Shown here: piece by piece, positions 1 through 4,863 of the stretch | How positions within the stretch are numbered: the first letter of the stretch is position 1 | How the letters are laid out: every line of letters starts with the position of its first letter | NCBI GenBank assembly: GCA_035575095.1 | Contig: DATLYF010000171.1 | Span: 1 to 5,805 of the forward strand | Origin: DATLYF01 sp035575095 | GTDB lineage: Bacteria; Pseudomonadota; Gammaproteobacteria; Competibacterales; Competibacteraceae | Length of the DNA: 5,805 nucleotides | Reading direction: 5' to 3' | The notes under the pieces: generated by a model | Database searches by the model: none | The model's input: the letters and a program-made list of their open reading frames with translations, nothing else | Told to the model about the DNA's origin: nothing | Translations under genes and position numbers: made by a program

Positions 1-1
1 C

Positions 2-424
2 CTGCCGCTCGGCCGTGCAGTTAGCCTAGCGGGCAGTCCGCCGCCGCCCCTGGACGGCAGTCTGGAGCTGAATCTCGCCGAGCTGCATCTGGATGCCGCT
101 GGTCGACCGCTGACGGCGCGCGGCAGCGTGCGCCTGCTCGACGCCCACAGCCGCTTCGGCCAGCCGCTGACCCTGGGCAGTTTCGTCGCCCACAGCGCAG
201 GCGATGGTCCGCCGCTCGCCGCCGAGGTACGCGACGAGGGCGGCCCGGTGGAGCTGAGCGGCCGCGTGCAGCTCGCCGCCGATGGCCGCTACCGCTTCGA
301 CGGTCGACTGGGACTGCGCGGCAGCGCCGACCCGGCCCTGCACCAGGCTTTGGAGTTGTTGCTCGGCCCACCCGCCACCGACGGTCGCTGGCCGTTGGAC
401 CTGGCAGGGACACTGGCGCTGTAA
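2..424 (+). CDS. gspN: Type II secretion system protein N (GspN), C-terminal part, 5' end outside the window
   Basis: An open frame enters from the left edge and ends at TAA 422-424, giving the last 140 residues of a longer protein. GspN is an inner-membrane-anchored, mostly periplasmic part of the type II secretion machinery, which moves folded proteins across the outer membrane. The visible part has the family's repetitive beta-rich pattern: a short hydrophobic strand, then 'G.pl.a.G.vrL', then 'GGPVELSGRVQLAADGRYRF', then a closing 'LELLLGPPATDGRWPLDLAG' that matches the usual GspN end (LG..d..Gr.pl...G.l). The family is about 250 residues, so roughly half is missing. In many gammaproteobacteria gspN ends the gsp operon and lies near cysQ and nudE (recalled), which fits the cysQ gene downstream here. 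The match is by motif only, so remote homologues of the same fold remain possible. Confidence 0.8.
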   Translation: MPLGRAVSLAGSPPPPLDGSLELNLAELHLDAAGRPLTARGSVRLLDAHSRFGQPLTLGSFVAHSAGDGPPLAAEVRDEGGPVELSGRVQLAADGRYRFDGRLGLRGSADPALHQALELLLGPPATDGRWPLDLAGTLAL

Positions 425-444
425 TACGCTTTTTTCAATATCCC

Positions 445-465
445 GCCCCGCAGCGGCGCCGGGGC
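445..465. terminator. Possible GC hairpin after gspN
   Basis: GCCCCG (445-450) pairs with CGGGGC (460-465) across a 9-nt loop, 20 bp past the gspN stop. No T-run follows on the plus strand; the only T-run (430-435) lies before the stem. It could weaken transcription leaving the gsp operon, but it is not a classical intrinsic terminator. Confidence 0.22.
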
Positions 466-473
466 TCCGCGGG

Positions 474-502
474 CTTTCAGCAGCGTCCGCATAACCAATA
501 AT
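474..502 (+). promoter_or_regulatory. Weak sigma70-like promoter candidate for the transglycosylase gene
   Basis: In an AT-rich patch of otherwise GC-rich DNA, AATAAT (497-502) matches five of six -10 positions. CTTTCA (474-479) matches three of six -35 positions, with a 17-bp spacer. It lies about 28 bp before the start codon at 530. Its support is only the consensus match and the local base composition. Confidence 0.25.
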
Positions 503-529
503 CGCGCCGCCTCTAGGGAGCCTCTCATC

Positions 530-1783
530 ATGCATGCCTCACGGCTCGTCGCCGTTCTGCTGCCGTTGACCCTGGCCGCCTGCGCCTCGCCCACTCCACC
601 GCCCAAGCTCGCCGTCCCCGCCGTCGACCTCCAGGCGATGCGGCAGGACAGCACCTTCCCGCAGCCGCCGCAACTGGCGCCGGCCGTGGGCTTCTGGCGC
701 CGCGTCTATGCCGAGTGGGGCCGCGGTCAGGTGGCGGTGCACGATGACCGCTACCTCGACCTGGTCTATCAGGTCGCGACCCTGCCCGGCCCCCTGAGCG
801 ACAGCTACAGCGAGGAGCAGCGCGCCTACGTCCGCAGCCTGCGCGAGAGCTGGCAGTACCGGCTGGCCGAGTTGGAGCGCAAGCAGCGCTACAACCTGCC
901 GCTGACGGCCGAGGAGCAGGCCCTGGCCGGGCGCATCGCCGCGGTGGGCGGCCCCCAGGCGCTGTTCGGCGCCAGCGAGCGGGTACGCACCCAGCGCGGC
1001 ATGCGCGAGCGCTTCAAGCGCGGGGTGGAAATCAGCGGCCGCTACGACGCCGTGTTCCGTCAGATCTTCCGCGAGCACGGCCTGCCCGAGGATCTGGCGT
1101 TCCTGCCCCACGTGGAATCCTCCTTCCAGCCCCACGCCCGCTCTTCCGCCGATGCCGTCGGTATGTGGCAGTTCACCCTGGGTGCGGCGCGCCGCTACAT
1201 GAATCTCAACGCCGCCGTGGACGAGCGCCTCGACCCGGTGGCCGCCGCCCGCGGTGCCGCCCGCTACCTGGCCGATGCCCATGCCAGCCTGGGTAGTTGG
1301 CCGCTGGCGCTGACCTCCTACAACCATGGCGTGGGCGGCATGAAGCGGGCGCGGGAGCAATTCGGCGACGACTTCGCCCGCATCGTCGCCGAGTACGATG
1401 GCCGCTACTTCGGCTTCGCCTCGCGCAACTTCTATGCGGAGTTCCTGGCGGCGCGCGAAATCGCCCGCGATCCGCAGCGCTTCTTCCCCGAAGGTGTGCG
1501 CCTGGAGCCGCCGCTCAGCCTGGATCGGGTGGTGCTGCAGAACCCGGTACCGTCCCGCGCCCTGGCCGGTCACTACCGCCTGGACCTCGGCACCCTGGCC
1601 GCGCTCAACCCGGCCTGGACCCCCGCCGCCGCCAGCGGTCGCCTGCCGCTGCCGGCCGGCACCGAGGTCTGGCTGCCCAGCGGCACCCTGGCGCGGCTGG
1701 GCAGCGGCAGCGGCGCCGGCAGCCTGGCCATGAGTGAGCTCAGGCGGGCGTCCGCGACCATCGGAGCGGGTAGCGCGCAATGA
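530..1783 (+). CDS. Lipoprotein lytic transglycosylase, MltD-like (SLT/GH23 domain)
   Basis: This probable outer-membrane lipoprotein should cleave the MurNAc-GlcNAc bond of peptidoglycan and leave 1,6-anhydro-MurNAc ends. The ATG at 530 follows AGGGAG (515-520) by nine bases. Residues 1-17 form a signal peptide ending in the lipobox LAAC, with Cys18 to be lipidated; Ala at +2 favours outer-membrane sorting by the E. coli rule. Residues 45-165 are a helical N-terminal region. The SLT domain covers about 167-310: 'LPHVESSF' carries the likely catalytic Glu196, 'AVGMWQFT' (209-216) is the Gly-Met/Ile-Trp-Gln motif, 'SYNHGVGGMKRA' (263-274) is the second active-site motif, and 'FGFASRNFYAEFLAA' (294-308) is typical of a proteobacterial MltD-like subgroup. 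Residues 330-384 resemble a degenerate LysM (LNPAW, then LPAGTEVWLP). All key motifs are intact. It sits between gspN and cysQ, so a role in opening peptidoglycan for the secretion apparatus is possible but inferred. I give no symbol because several paralogues share this layout. Confidence 0.9.
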   Translation: MHASRLVAVLLPLTLAACASPTPPPKLAVPAVDLQAMRQDSTFPQPPQLAPAVGFWRRVYAEWGRGQVAVHDDRYLDLVYQVATLPGPLSDSYSEEQRAYVRSLRESWQYRLAELERKQRYNLPLTAEEQALAGRIAAVGGPQALFGASERVRTQRGMRERFKRGVEISGRYDAVFRQIFREHGLPEDLAFLPHVESSFQPHARSSADAVGMWQFTLGAARRYMNLNAAVDERLDPVAAARGAARYLADAHASLGSWPLALTSYNHGVGGMKRAREQFGDDFARIVAEYDGRYFGFASRNFYAEFLAAREIARDPQRFFPEGVRLEPPLSLDRVVLQNPVPSRALAGHYRLDLGTLAALNPAWTPAAASGRLPLPAGTEVWLPSGTLARLGSGSGAGSLAMSELRRASATIGAGSAQ

Positions 1784-1829
1784 TCGGCACCACGGCGGCC
1801 CCCGATATCCGCGGTCGCCGCCGCCGGTT

Positions 1830-1835
1830 TACAAT
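1830..1835 (+). promoter_or_regulatory. Possible -10 element before cysQ
   Basis: TACAAT stands in GC-rich DNA 37 bp before the preferred cysQ start. It matches five of six positions of TATAAT. No convincing -35 lies 16-18 bp upstream. If it is used, transcription would begin near 1842, which would rule out the earlier in-frame ATG at 1780 for that transcript. Confidence 0.3.
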
Positions 1836-1872
1836 CCTTGCTGAAAGAGCAGCGCGTTCAGGCAAGACTTGC

Positions 1873-2757
1873 ATGGCGGACCAGCATAACCCCCAGGCGG
1901 ACGGCGGCGACCCGCCGGCGGCGCAGTCCGCTCCCAGCGCGCCGCCGCTGCCCGAGCTGCTGGCACCGGTGCTGGCGTTGGCGCAGGAGGCGGCAGAGCG
2001 CATCCTGGAGGTCTACCGCGACGTCTTCCAGGTCAGCGAGAAAGCCGACCGCAGCCCGGTCACCGCCGCCGACCTGGTGTCCCACGAGGTACTGACCCGG
2101 GGCCTGACCCGACTTACCCCGGCCATCCCGGTGCTGTCCGAGGAATCCGCCGCCGTGCCCTATCTGGAGCGCCGCCAGTGGCCGCGACTGTGGCTGGTGG
2201 ACCCGCTGGACGGCACCCGCGAGTTCATCAAGCGCAATGACGAGTTCTCCATCAACATCGCCTTGGTGGAGAACCAGCGCGCCGTGTTCGGGTTGATCCT
2301 GATGCCGGTGGGCGGCGTCTGCTACTACGCCTGGGCCGGCGGCGGCGCCTACAAGCTGGTCCCGGGGCAAGCGGCCCAGCCTATCCACACCCGGCGCATC
2401 GGTCCGCAGCAGCCGGTGCGCATCGCCGGTAGCCGCTCCTATCGCGGCCGGCCACTGCAGACCTATCTGGAGTATCTGGGCCGCCACGACTATCTGGCGG
2501 TAGGCAGTGCCCTCAAGTCCTGCCTGGTGGCCGAGGGCAAGGCCGATCTCTATCCGCGCTTCGGCCCCACCGCCGAGTGGGACACCGCCGCCGCCCAGAT
2601 CATCCTGGAGGAGGCCGGCGGCCACCTCACCGATACCTTCATGCGCCCGTTGCGCTACAATGCCCGGCCGACCCTGATCAATCCCGACTTCTTCGCCTTC
2701 GGCGACAGCAGCCGGGACTGGTCCCAGTACCTGCCGCGGCGCAAGCCGCATTTTTGA
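1873..2757 (+). CDS. cysQ: 3'(2'),5'-bisphosphate nucleotidase CysQ
   Basis: CysQ is a Mg-dependent phosphatase of the inositol monophosphatase superfamily. It hydrolyses 3'-phosphoadenosine 5'-phosphate (PAP) to AMP and so removes the inhibitory by-product of PAPS reduction in sulfate assimilation. From the ATG at 1873 the protein has 294 residues. The motifs in order are: 'SPVTAADL' (61-68); 'IPVLSEES' (85-92), with the metal-binding Glu; 'LWLVDPLDGTREFIKRNDEF' (106-125), with Asp110 and Asp113 as metal ligands; 'GSALKSCLVAEGKADLYPR' (211-229); and 'EWDTAAAQIILEEAGG' (235-250), with Asp237. Every catalytic position is present. The first 25 or so residues are Pro/Ala-rich and precede the usual family start. 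An in-frame ATG at 1780 overlaps the transglycosylase stop (ATGA) and would add 31 Arg-rich residues unlike the family. I prefer 1873, though its Shine-Dalgarno (AGG, 1860-1862) is weak. Family assignment is very secure; the exact start is not. Confidence 0.93.
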   Translation: MADQHNPQADGGDPPAAQSAPSAPPLPELLAPVLALAQEAAERILEVYRDVFQVSEKADRSPVTAADLVSHEVLTRGLTRLTPAIPVLSEESAAVPYLERRQWPRLWLVDPLDGTREFIKRNDEFSINIALVENQRAVFGLILMPVGGVCYYAWAGGGAYKLVPGQAAQPIHTRRIGPQQPVRIAGSRSYRGRPLQTYLEYLGRHDYLAVGSALKSCLVAEGKADLYPRFGPTAEWDTAAAQIILEEAGGHLTDTFMRPLRYNARPTLINPDFFAFGDSSRDWSQYLPRRKPHF

Positions 2758-2787
2758 GACTGGGTCCCCTGTGCGAACCGCGTACCG

Positions 2788-2804
2788 CCCCGTCGCTTTC
2801 GGGG
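2788..2804. other. Small GC stem-loop between cysQ and zapE
   Basis: CCCCG (2788-2792) pairs with CGGGG (2800-2804) over a 7-nt loop in the 69-bp gap between cysQ and zapE. No T-run follows, so it is a weak attenuator at most, or chance in GC-rich DNA. I see no convincing promoter in this gap. Confidence 0.15.
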
Positions 2805-2826
2805 ATAGCGTTTACCGTCACGAGCC

Positions 2827-3942
2827 ATGCCCTACCGCCGCTACCGCGAAGATCTGCAACGCCCCGATTTCCGCCACGATCCGGCCCAGGAACGGGCCAT
2901 CCAGCGCCTGCAGCGGGTATACGACGAGCTGGTGGCTCGCCCGCCGGCAGCACCGCCCAGCAATGGCGGCGGCCTGCTCAGCCGTCTGTTCGGCCGCGAG
3001 CCGCCGCCATCACGGCCGCCGGTGCGGGGGCTCTATATCTGGGGCGGGGTGGGCCGCGGCAAGACCTATCTGGTGGACAGCTTCTTCGAGGCCCTGCCCT
3101 TCCCGGATAAGCTGCGCCTGCACTTCCACCGCTTCATGCAGCGCGTGCACCACGAACTCAAGGCGTTGCACCAGCGGCAGCAGCGCGATCCGCTCAAAGT
3201 GGTGGCCGATCACCTCGCCGCCGAGGCGCGGGTGCTCTGCCTGGACGAGTTCATCGTCACCGACATCACCGACGCCATGCTCCTGGCCGGGCTGCTACAG
3301 GCCCTGTTCCAGCGCGGTGTGACCCTGGTCAGCACCTCCAACATCCCGCCCGACGAGCTGTACAAGGATGGGCTGCAGCGCGCCCGCTTCCTGCCCGCCA
3401 TCGCGCTCCTCAAGGAGCACCTGGAGGTGCTGCACATGGACGGTGGGATCGATTACCGGCTGCGCTATCTGGAGAAGGCGGAGATTTACCACTATCCGCT
3501 GGATGAGCAGGCCGAGCGCATCCTGGAGGCGAGCTTCGCCAACCTGGCACCGGAACCGGGCACGCGCGGCCAGGAGTTACTGGTCAACGAGCGCCCCATT
3601 CCCACCCGGCGGCTGGCCGACGATGTGGTCTGGTTCGACTTCGTCGCACTCTGCGACGGCCCGCGCAGCCAGATGGACTACATCGAGATCGCGCGCTGCT
3701 TCCACACCGTGCTGCTCTCCGGCGTGCCGCTGCTGACCGCGCTGATGGACGACCAGGCACGGCGCTTCATCAACCTGGTCGACGAGTTCTACGACCGCAA
3801 CGTCAAGCTCATCGTCTCCGCCGCCGCACCCCATACCCAGCTCTACCAGGGCGAGCGTCTGCGCTTCGAGTTCCAACGCACGGCGAGCCGGCTCACCGAG
3901 ATGCAGTCCCGCGACTATCTGGCGCGGCCGCATCTGCCATGA
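2827..3942 (+). CDS. zapE: Cell division protein ZapE (AFG1-family P-loop ATPase)
   Basis: ZapE is a cytoplasmic ATPase of the AFG1/LACE1 type. In E. coli it joins the Z-ring late in constriction and affects FtsZ polymer stability. The 371-residue product is close to E. coli ZapE in length (about 375) and resembles it along the whole protein. Residues 67-80 hold 'RGLYIWGGVGRGKT', with the Walker A motif at 73-80 (Lys79, Thr80). 'LRLHFHRFMQRVHHEL' (96-111) is a family signature. Walker B is 'VLCLDEF' (136-142, Asp140/Glu141), followed by 'TDITDAMLL'. Sensor-1 'TSNIPPDELY' is at 170-179, and 'GLQRARFLPAI' (182-192) holds the likely arginine finger. The C-terminal part includes 'RRFINLVDEFYDRNVKLIVS' (312-331) and 'LRFEFQRTASRLTEMQS' (345-361). 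The N-terminal linker (39-65) is Pro/Gly-rich, as is common. The ATG lacks a strong Shine-Dalgarno, but the N-terminus 'Y.eDL' fits the family. It is the last plus-strand gene before a convergent junction. Confidence 0.95.
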   Translation: MPYRRYREDLQRPDFRHDPAQERAIQRLQRVYDELVARPPAAPPSNGGGLLSRLFGREPPPSRPPVRGLYIWGGVGRGKTYLVDSFFEALPFPDKLRLHFHRFMQRVHHELKALHQRQQRDPLKVVADHLAAEARVLCLDEFIVTDITDAMLLAGLLQALFQRGVTLVSTSNIPPDELYKDGLQRARFLPAIALLKEHLEVLHMDGGIDYRLRYLEKAEIYHYPLDEQAERILEASFANLAPEPGTRGQELLVNERPIPTRRLADDVVWFDFVALCDGPRSQMDYIEIARCFHTVLLSGVPLLTALMDDQARRFINLVDEFYDRNVKLIVSAAAPHTQLYQGERLRFEFQRTASRLTEMQSRDYLARPHLP

Positions 3943-3979
3943 TGGTATGCCGATGCAGCGCCTCATCCACAGTCGTACG

Positions 3980-4007
3980 GCAGTCCCGGCACGGATGCAC
4001 GGACTGC
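3980..4007. terminator. Possible bidirectional stem-loop at the convergent junction
   Basis: GCAGTCC (3980-3986) pairs perfectly with GGACTGC (4001-4007) across a 14-nt loop. It lies between the zapE stop and the stop of the small minus-strand gene, where a shared terminator would be expected. No T-run follows on either strand, so any termination would not be by the standard intrinsic mechanism. Confidence 0.3.
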
Positions 4008-4021
4008 GCGTCGGCGGACCC

Positions 4022-4037
4022 GGTATCAGGGTATCAG
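4022..4037. repeat. 8-bp perfect tandem duplication
   Basis: GGTATCAG occurs twice back to back. On the minus strand the second unit holds the TGA stop of the small membrane-peptide gene (4034-4036). It looks like a simple local duplication; no function is evident. Confidence 0.6.
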
Positions 4038-4165
4038 TAGGGCGGCACCTGCAGCAGCAGCAGCAACGCCCCCACTACCAGCAGCAGCAGCAGCAGCGAA
4101 CGCAGGAAGGCGGGCAACCGGAAGCGCTCCGGCGGCCCGGTATTGCGCTGGCGATTCATGTTCAT
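4034..4165 (-). CDS. Small leucine-rich single-pass membrane protein (43 aa), hypothetical
   Basis: This short minus-strand frame runs from ATG (4165-4163) to TGA (4036-4034). A strong Shine-Dalgarno, AGGGAGGT (4176-4169), lies just upstream, and that is the main reason to accept the gene. The 43-residue product has a polar, Arg/Asn-rich head (residues 1-18, 'MNMNRQRNTGPPERFRLP'), then a hydrophobic stretch of about 17 residues (23-38) made almost only of Leu, with Val-Val-Gly-Ala in the middle, and a short 'QVPPY' tail. This predicts one membrane helix with the N-terminus in the cytoplasm by the positive-inside rule. A second Met at codon 3 (4159) sits 10 nt from the GGAGG core against 4 nt for the first, so either may be the true start. 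It lies 162 bp downstream of the phasin gene on the same strand and may share its transcript. I do not recognise a family. Small toxin or regulator peptides have this look, but nothing specific supports that. Confidence 0.6.
   Translation of the reverse strand: MNMNRQRNTGPPERFRLPAFLRSLLLLLLVVGALLLLLQVPPY
4049..4096. repeat. Two CAG/CTG trinucleotide runs inside the small membrane-protein gene
   Basis: On the plus strand there are four CAG units at 4052-4063 (flanked by CTG at 4049 and CAA at 4064) and six CAG units at 4079-4096. They are read on the minus strand as CTG leucine codons, so slippage would change the length of the hydrophobic helix without shifting the frame. Runs this short arise easily in Leu-rich segments of GC-rich genomes. 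Confidence 0.7.
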
Positions 4166-4277
4166 CGGACCTCCCTGAGATAGGTTCGTCGGTTTCCGTA
4201 CGCGTCGCAGGCGGGATACGCGCCACGGCCCTAGTACGTTGCCCGGCCCCAGATGAATCGGTCCTGAACACCGCAGC

Positions 4278-4306
4278 CGGGGCGGATGCCGTCACGGCTC
4301 GCCCCG
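4278..4306. terminator. Strong GC stem-loop downstream of the phasin gene
   Basis: CGGGGCG (4278-4284) pairs with CGCCCCG (4300-4306). Inside, GCCG (4288-4291) pairs with CGGC (4295-4298) over a 3-nt loop, with a small internal loop of GAT against T. The hairpin begins 22 bp past the phasin stop, as expected for a 3'-end or mRNA-stabilising structure. No T-run follows on the minus strand. The rest of the 4166-4327 gap shows no other clear element. Confidence 0.4.
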
Positions 4307-4327
4307 AGTGCGGCGGAAGCGCTCCGC

Positions 4328-4678
4328 TCAGGCGGCCTTGCCGCTCAGCTTGTTGAGACTGTCCTGAGCCACACGCTGCGCTTCGCTGTGGAACTCCAGG
4401 CCGAGCCGGATCAGTTGCTTGGCGTCGGTCAGCACCTTCTCGCCCACGGCGCGCGCACGCTCGCTCTGCCCGACCAGATACACCTGCAGGCTCTGCGGGT
4501 TCTGGACGGCCAGTACCTCCTTGAGCTGCTGCAAGCTCAGGTCGGCGTAATAGTTGAGGCTGGCCAACTGCAATGCCGACAGCTTCTCCAGGTTGGTCAC
4601 ACCCAGCTTGTGCAATCGCTGCAGGGTCTCCAGCGCTTCGTAGGTGGACAGATTCGCTTTGCTGAGGATGTCGTTCAT
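4328..4678 (-). CDS. Phasin family protein (PHA granule-associated, PhaP-like)
   Basis: Phasins are small amphipathic proteins that coat intracellular polyhydroxyalkanoate granules and control their size and number. The 116-residue product is almost entirely helical. Residues 28-65 ('TNLEKLSALQLASLNYYADL' onward, through 'VLAVQNPQSL') match the phasin_2 pattern, a helix followed by '(k)dpq.l..l...'. The stretch at 66-110 continues as an amphipathic helix with 'QSERARAVGEKVL' and 'FHSEAQRVAQDSL', and the Lys/Ala-rich end (SGKAA) is also usual. The protein has no Cys and no signal peptide. I chose the ATG at 4678 because AGGAG (4692-4688) stands nine bases upstream and the family begins here. 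An in-frame ATG at 4732 would translate through the promoter and operator region described below. No phaC or phaR is visible in the window, so a role in PHA storage rests on the family. Some phasin-like proteins serve other roles, for example as chaperones. Confidence 0.85.
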   Translation of the reverse strand: MNDILSKANLSTYEALETLQRLHKLGVTNLEKLSALQLASLNYYADLSLQQLKEVLAVQNPQSLQVYLVGQSERARAVGEKVLTDAKQLIRLGLEFHSEAQRVAQDSLNKLSGKAA

Positions 4679-4687
4679 GAGGCTGAT

Positions 4688-4692
4688 CTCCT
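4688..4692 (-). promoter_or_regulatory. Ribosome binding site that fixes the phasin start
   Basis: AGGAG on the minus strand lies nine bases before the ATG at 4678. It supports the 116-residue form over the 134-residue reading that begins at 4732. Confidence 0.75.
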
Positions 4693-4700
4693 GTGATTTG

Positions 4701-4736
4701 TGCGGTGCAGCATAACAAGATTCATTGTGCACCGCA
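4701..4736 (-). promoter_or_regulatory. Paired TGC-N3-GCA operator framing the phasin promoter
   Basis: TGCGGTGCA (4701-4709) and TGCACCGCA (4728-4736) form a perfect 9-bp inverted repeat with an 18-bp spacer. Each arm is itself of the form TGC-N3-GCA, and on the minus strand each is followed by CAA, giving two like boxes with centres 27 bp apart. Between and partly within them lies a plausible minus-strand promoter: TTGCGG (4737-4732), a 17-bp spacer, and TATGCT (4714-4709) preceded by TG one base upstream (extended -10). A bound repressor would cover both promoter elements. TGC-rich sites of the CTGC-N3/4-GCAG type have been described for PhaR at phasin promoters in Paracoccus and Rhodobacter (recalled), so a PhaR-like repressor is the natural candidate. 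No phaR is visible here. Confidence 0.6.
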
Positions 4737-4823
4737 ACATCAACTATGCAAGCCCTGCCTCGTTCATCGCCAGCAACTGGGGCAGAGCGGGATCTTCCCC
4801 TCGCTCCACCCCCAGGCTTGGGC

Positions 4824-4829
4824 TATAGT
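4824..4829 (+). promoter_or_regulatory. Candidate -10 element for the right-edge gene
   Basis: TATAGT matches five of six -10 positions and lies 35 bp before the TTG start at 4864, a spacing that fits a short leader. There is no good -35 hexamer at 16-18 bp. It would drive transcription away from the phasin gene, making 4679-4863 a divergent promoter region. Confidence 0.35.
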
Positions 4830-4851
4830 GCCGCCGTTTCCTGTCTCAACT

Positions 4852-4856
4852 AGGGA
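4852..4856 (+). promoter_or_regulatory. Ribosome binding site supporting a TTG start at 4864
   Basis: AGGGA ends seven bases before TTG at 4864. The first in-frame ATG (4915) has no comparable site, and an in-frame GTG at 4828 overlaps the candidate -10 box, so this site decides the start. Confidence 0.55.
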
Positions 4857-4863
4857 TCCACCT

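Noticed and set aside
539..1780. A 413-codon open frame on the minus strand opposite the transglycosylase gene
   Set aside because: It mirrors a well-supported gene almost end to end, is Gln/Gly/Ala-rich without any domain, and is the usual antisense artefact of high third-position GC.
1858..2751. A 297-codon minus-strand frame opposite cysQ
   Set aside because: It is antisense to a gene with all catalytic motifs intact; low-complexity composition and no ribosome binding site of note.
2771..3322. A 183-codon plus-strand frame overlapping the start of zapE
   Set aside because: Out of frame with ZapE, which has Walker A, Walker B and sensor motifs; the alternative product is Ser/Arg/Cys-rich noise.
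3947..4183. A 78-codon plus-strand frame with polyglutamine runs
   Set aside because: The Gln runs are only the complement of the CTG leucine codons of the small membrane-protein gene, which has a far better ribosome binding site; this frame has none.
4286..4696. A 136-codon plus-strand frame opposite the phasin
   Set aside because: Antisense shadow of the helical phasin coding frame, with no start signal.
4026..4718. A 230-codon minus-strand frame overlapping the phasin gene and the small gene
   Set aside because: It is a different frame over the phasin, which has the recognised family pattern; the predicted product is compositionally odd and has no domain.
4679..4732. An 18-residue N-terminal extension of the phasin from the ATG at 4732
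   Set aside because: It would be read through the operator and -10 region and lacks a ribosome binding site, while the ATG at 4678 has AGGAG at nine bases.
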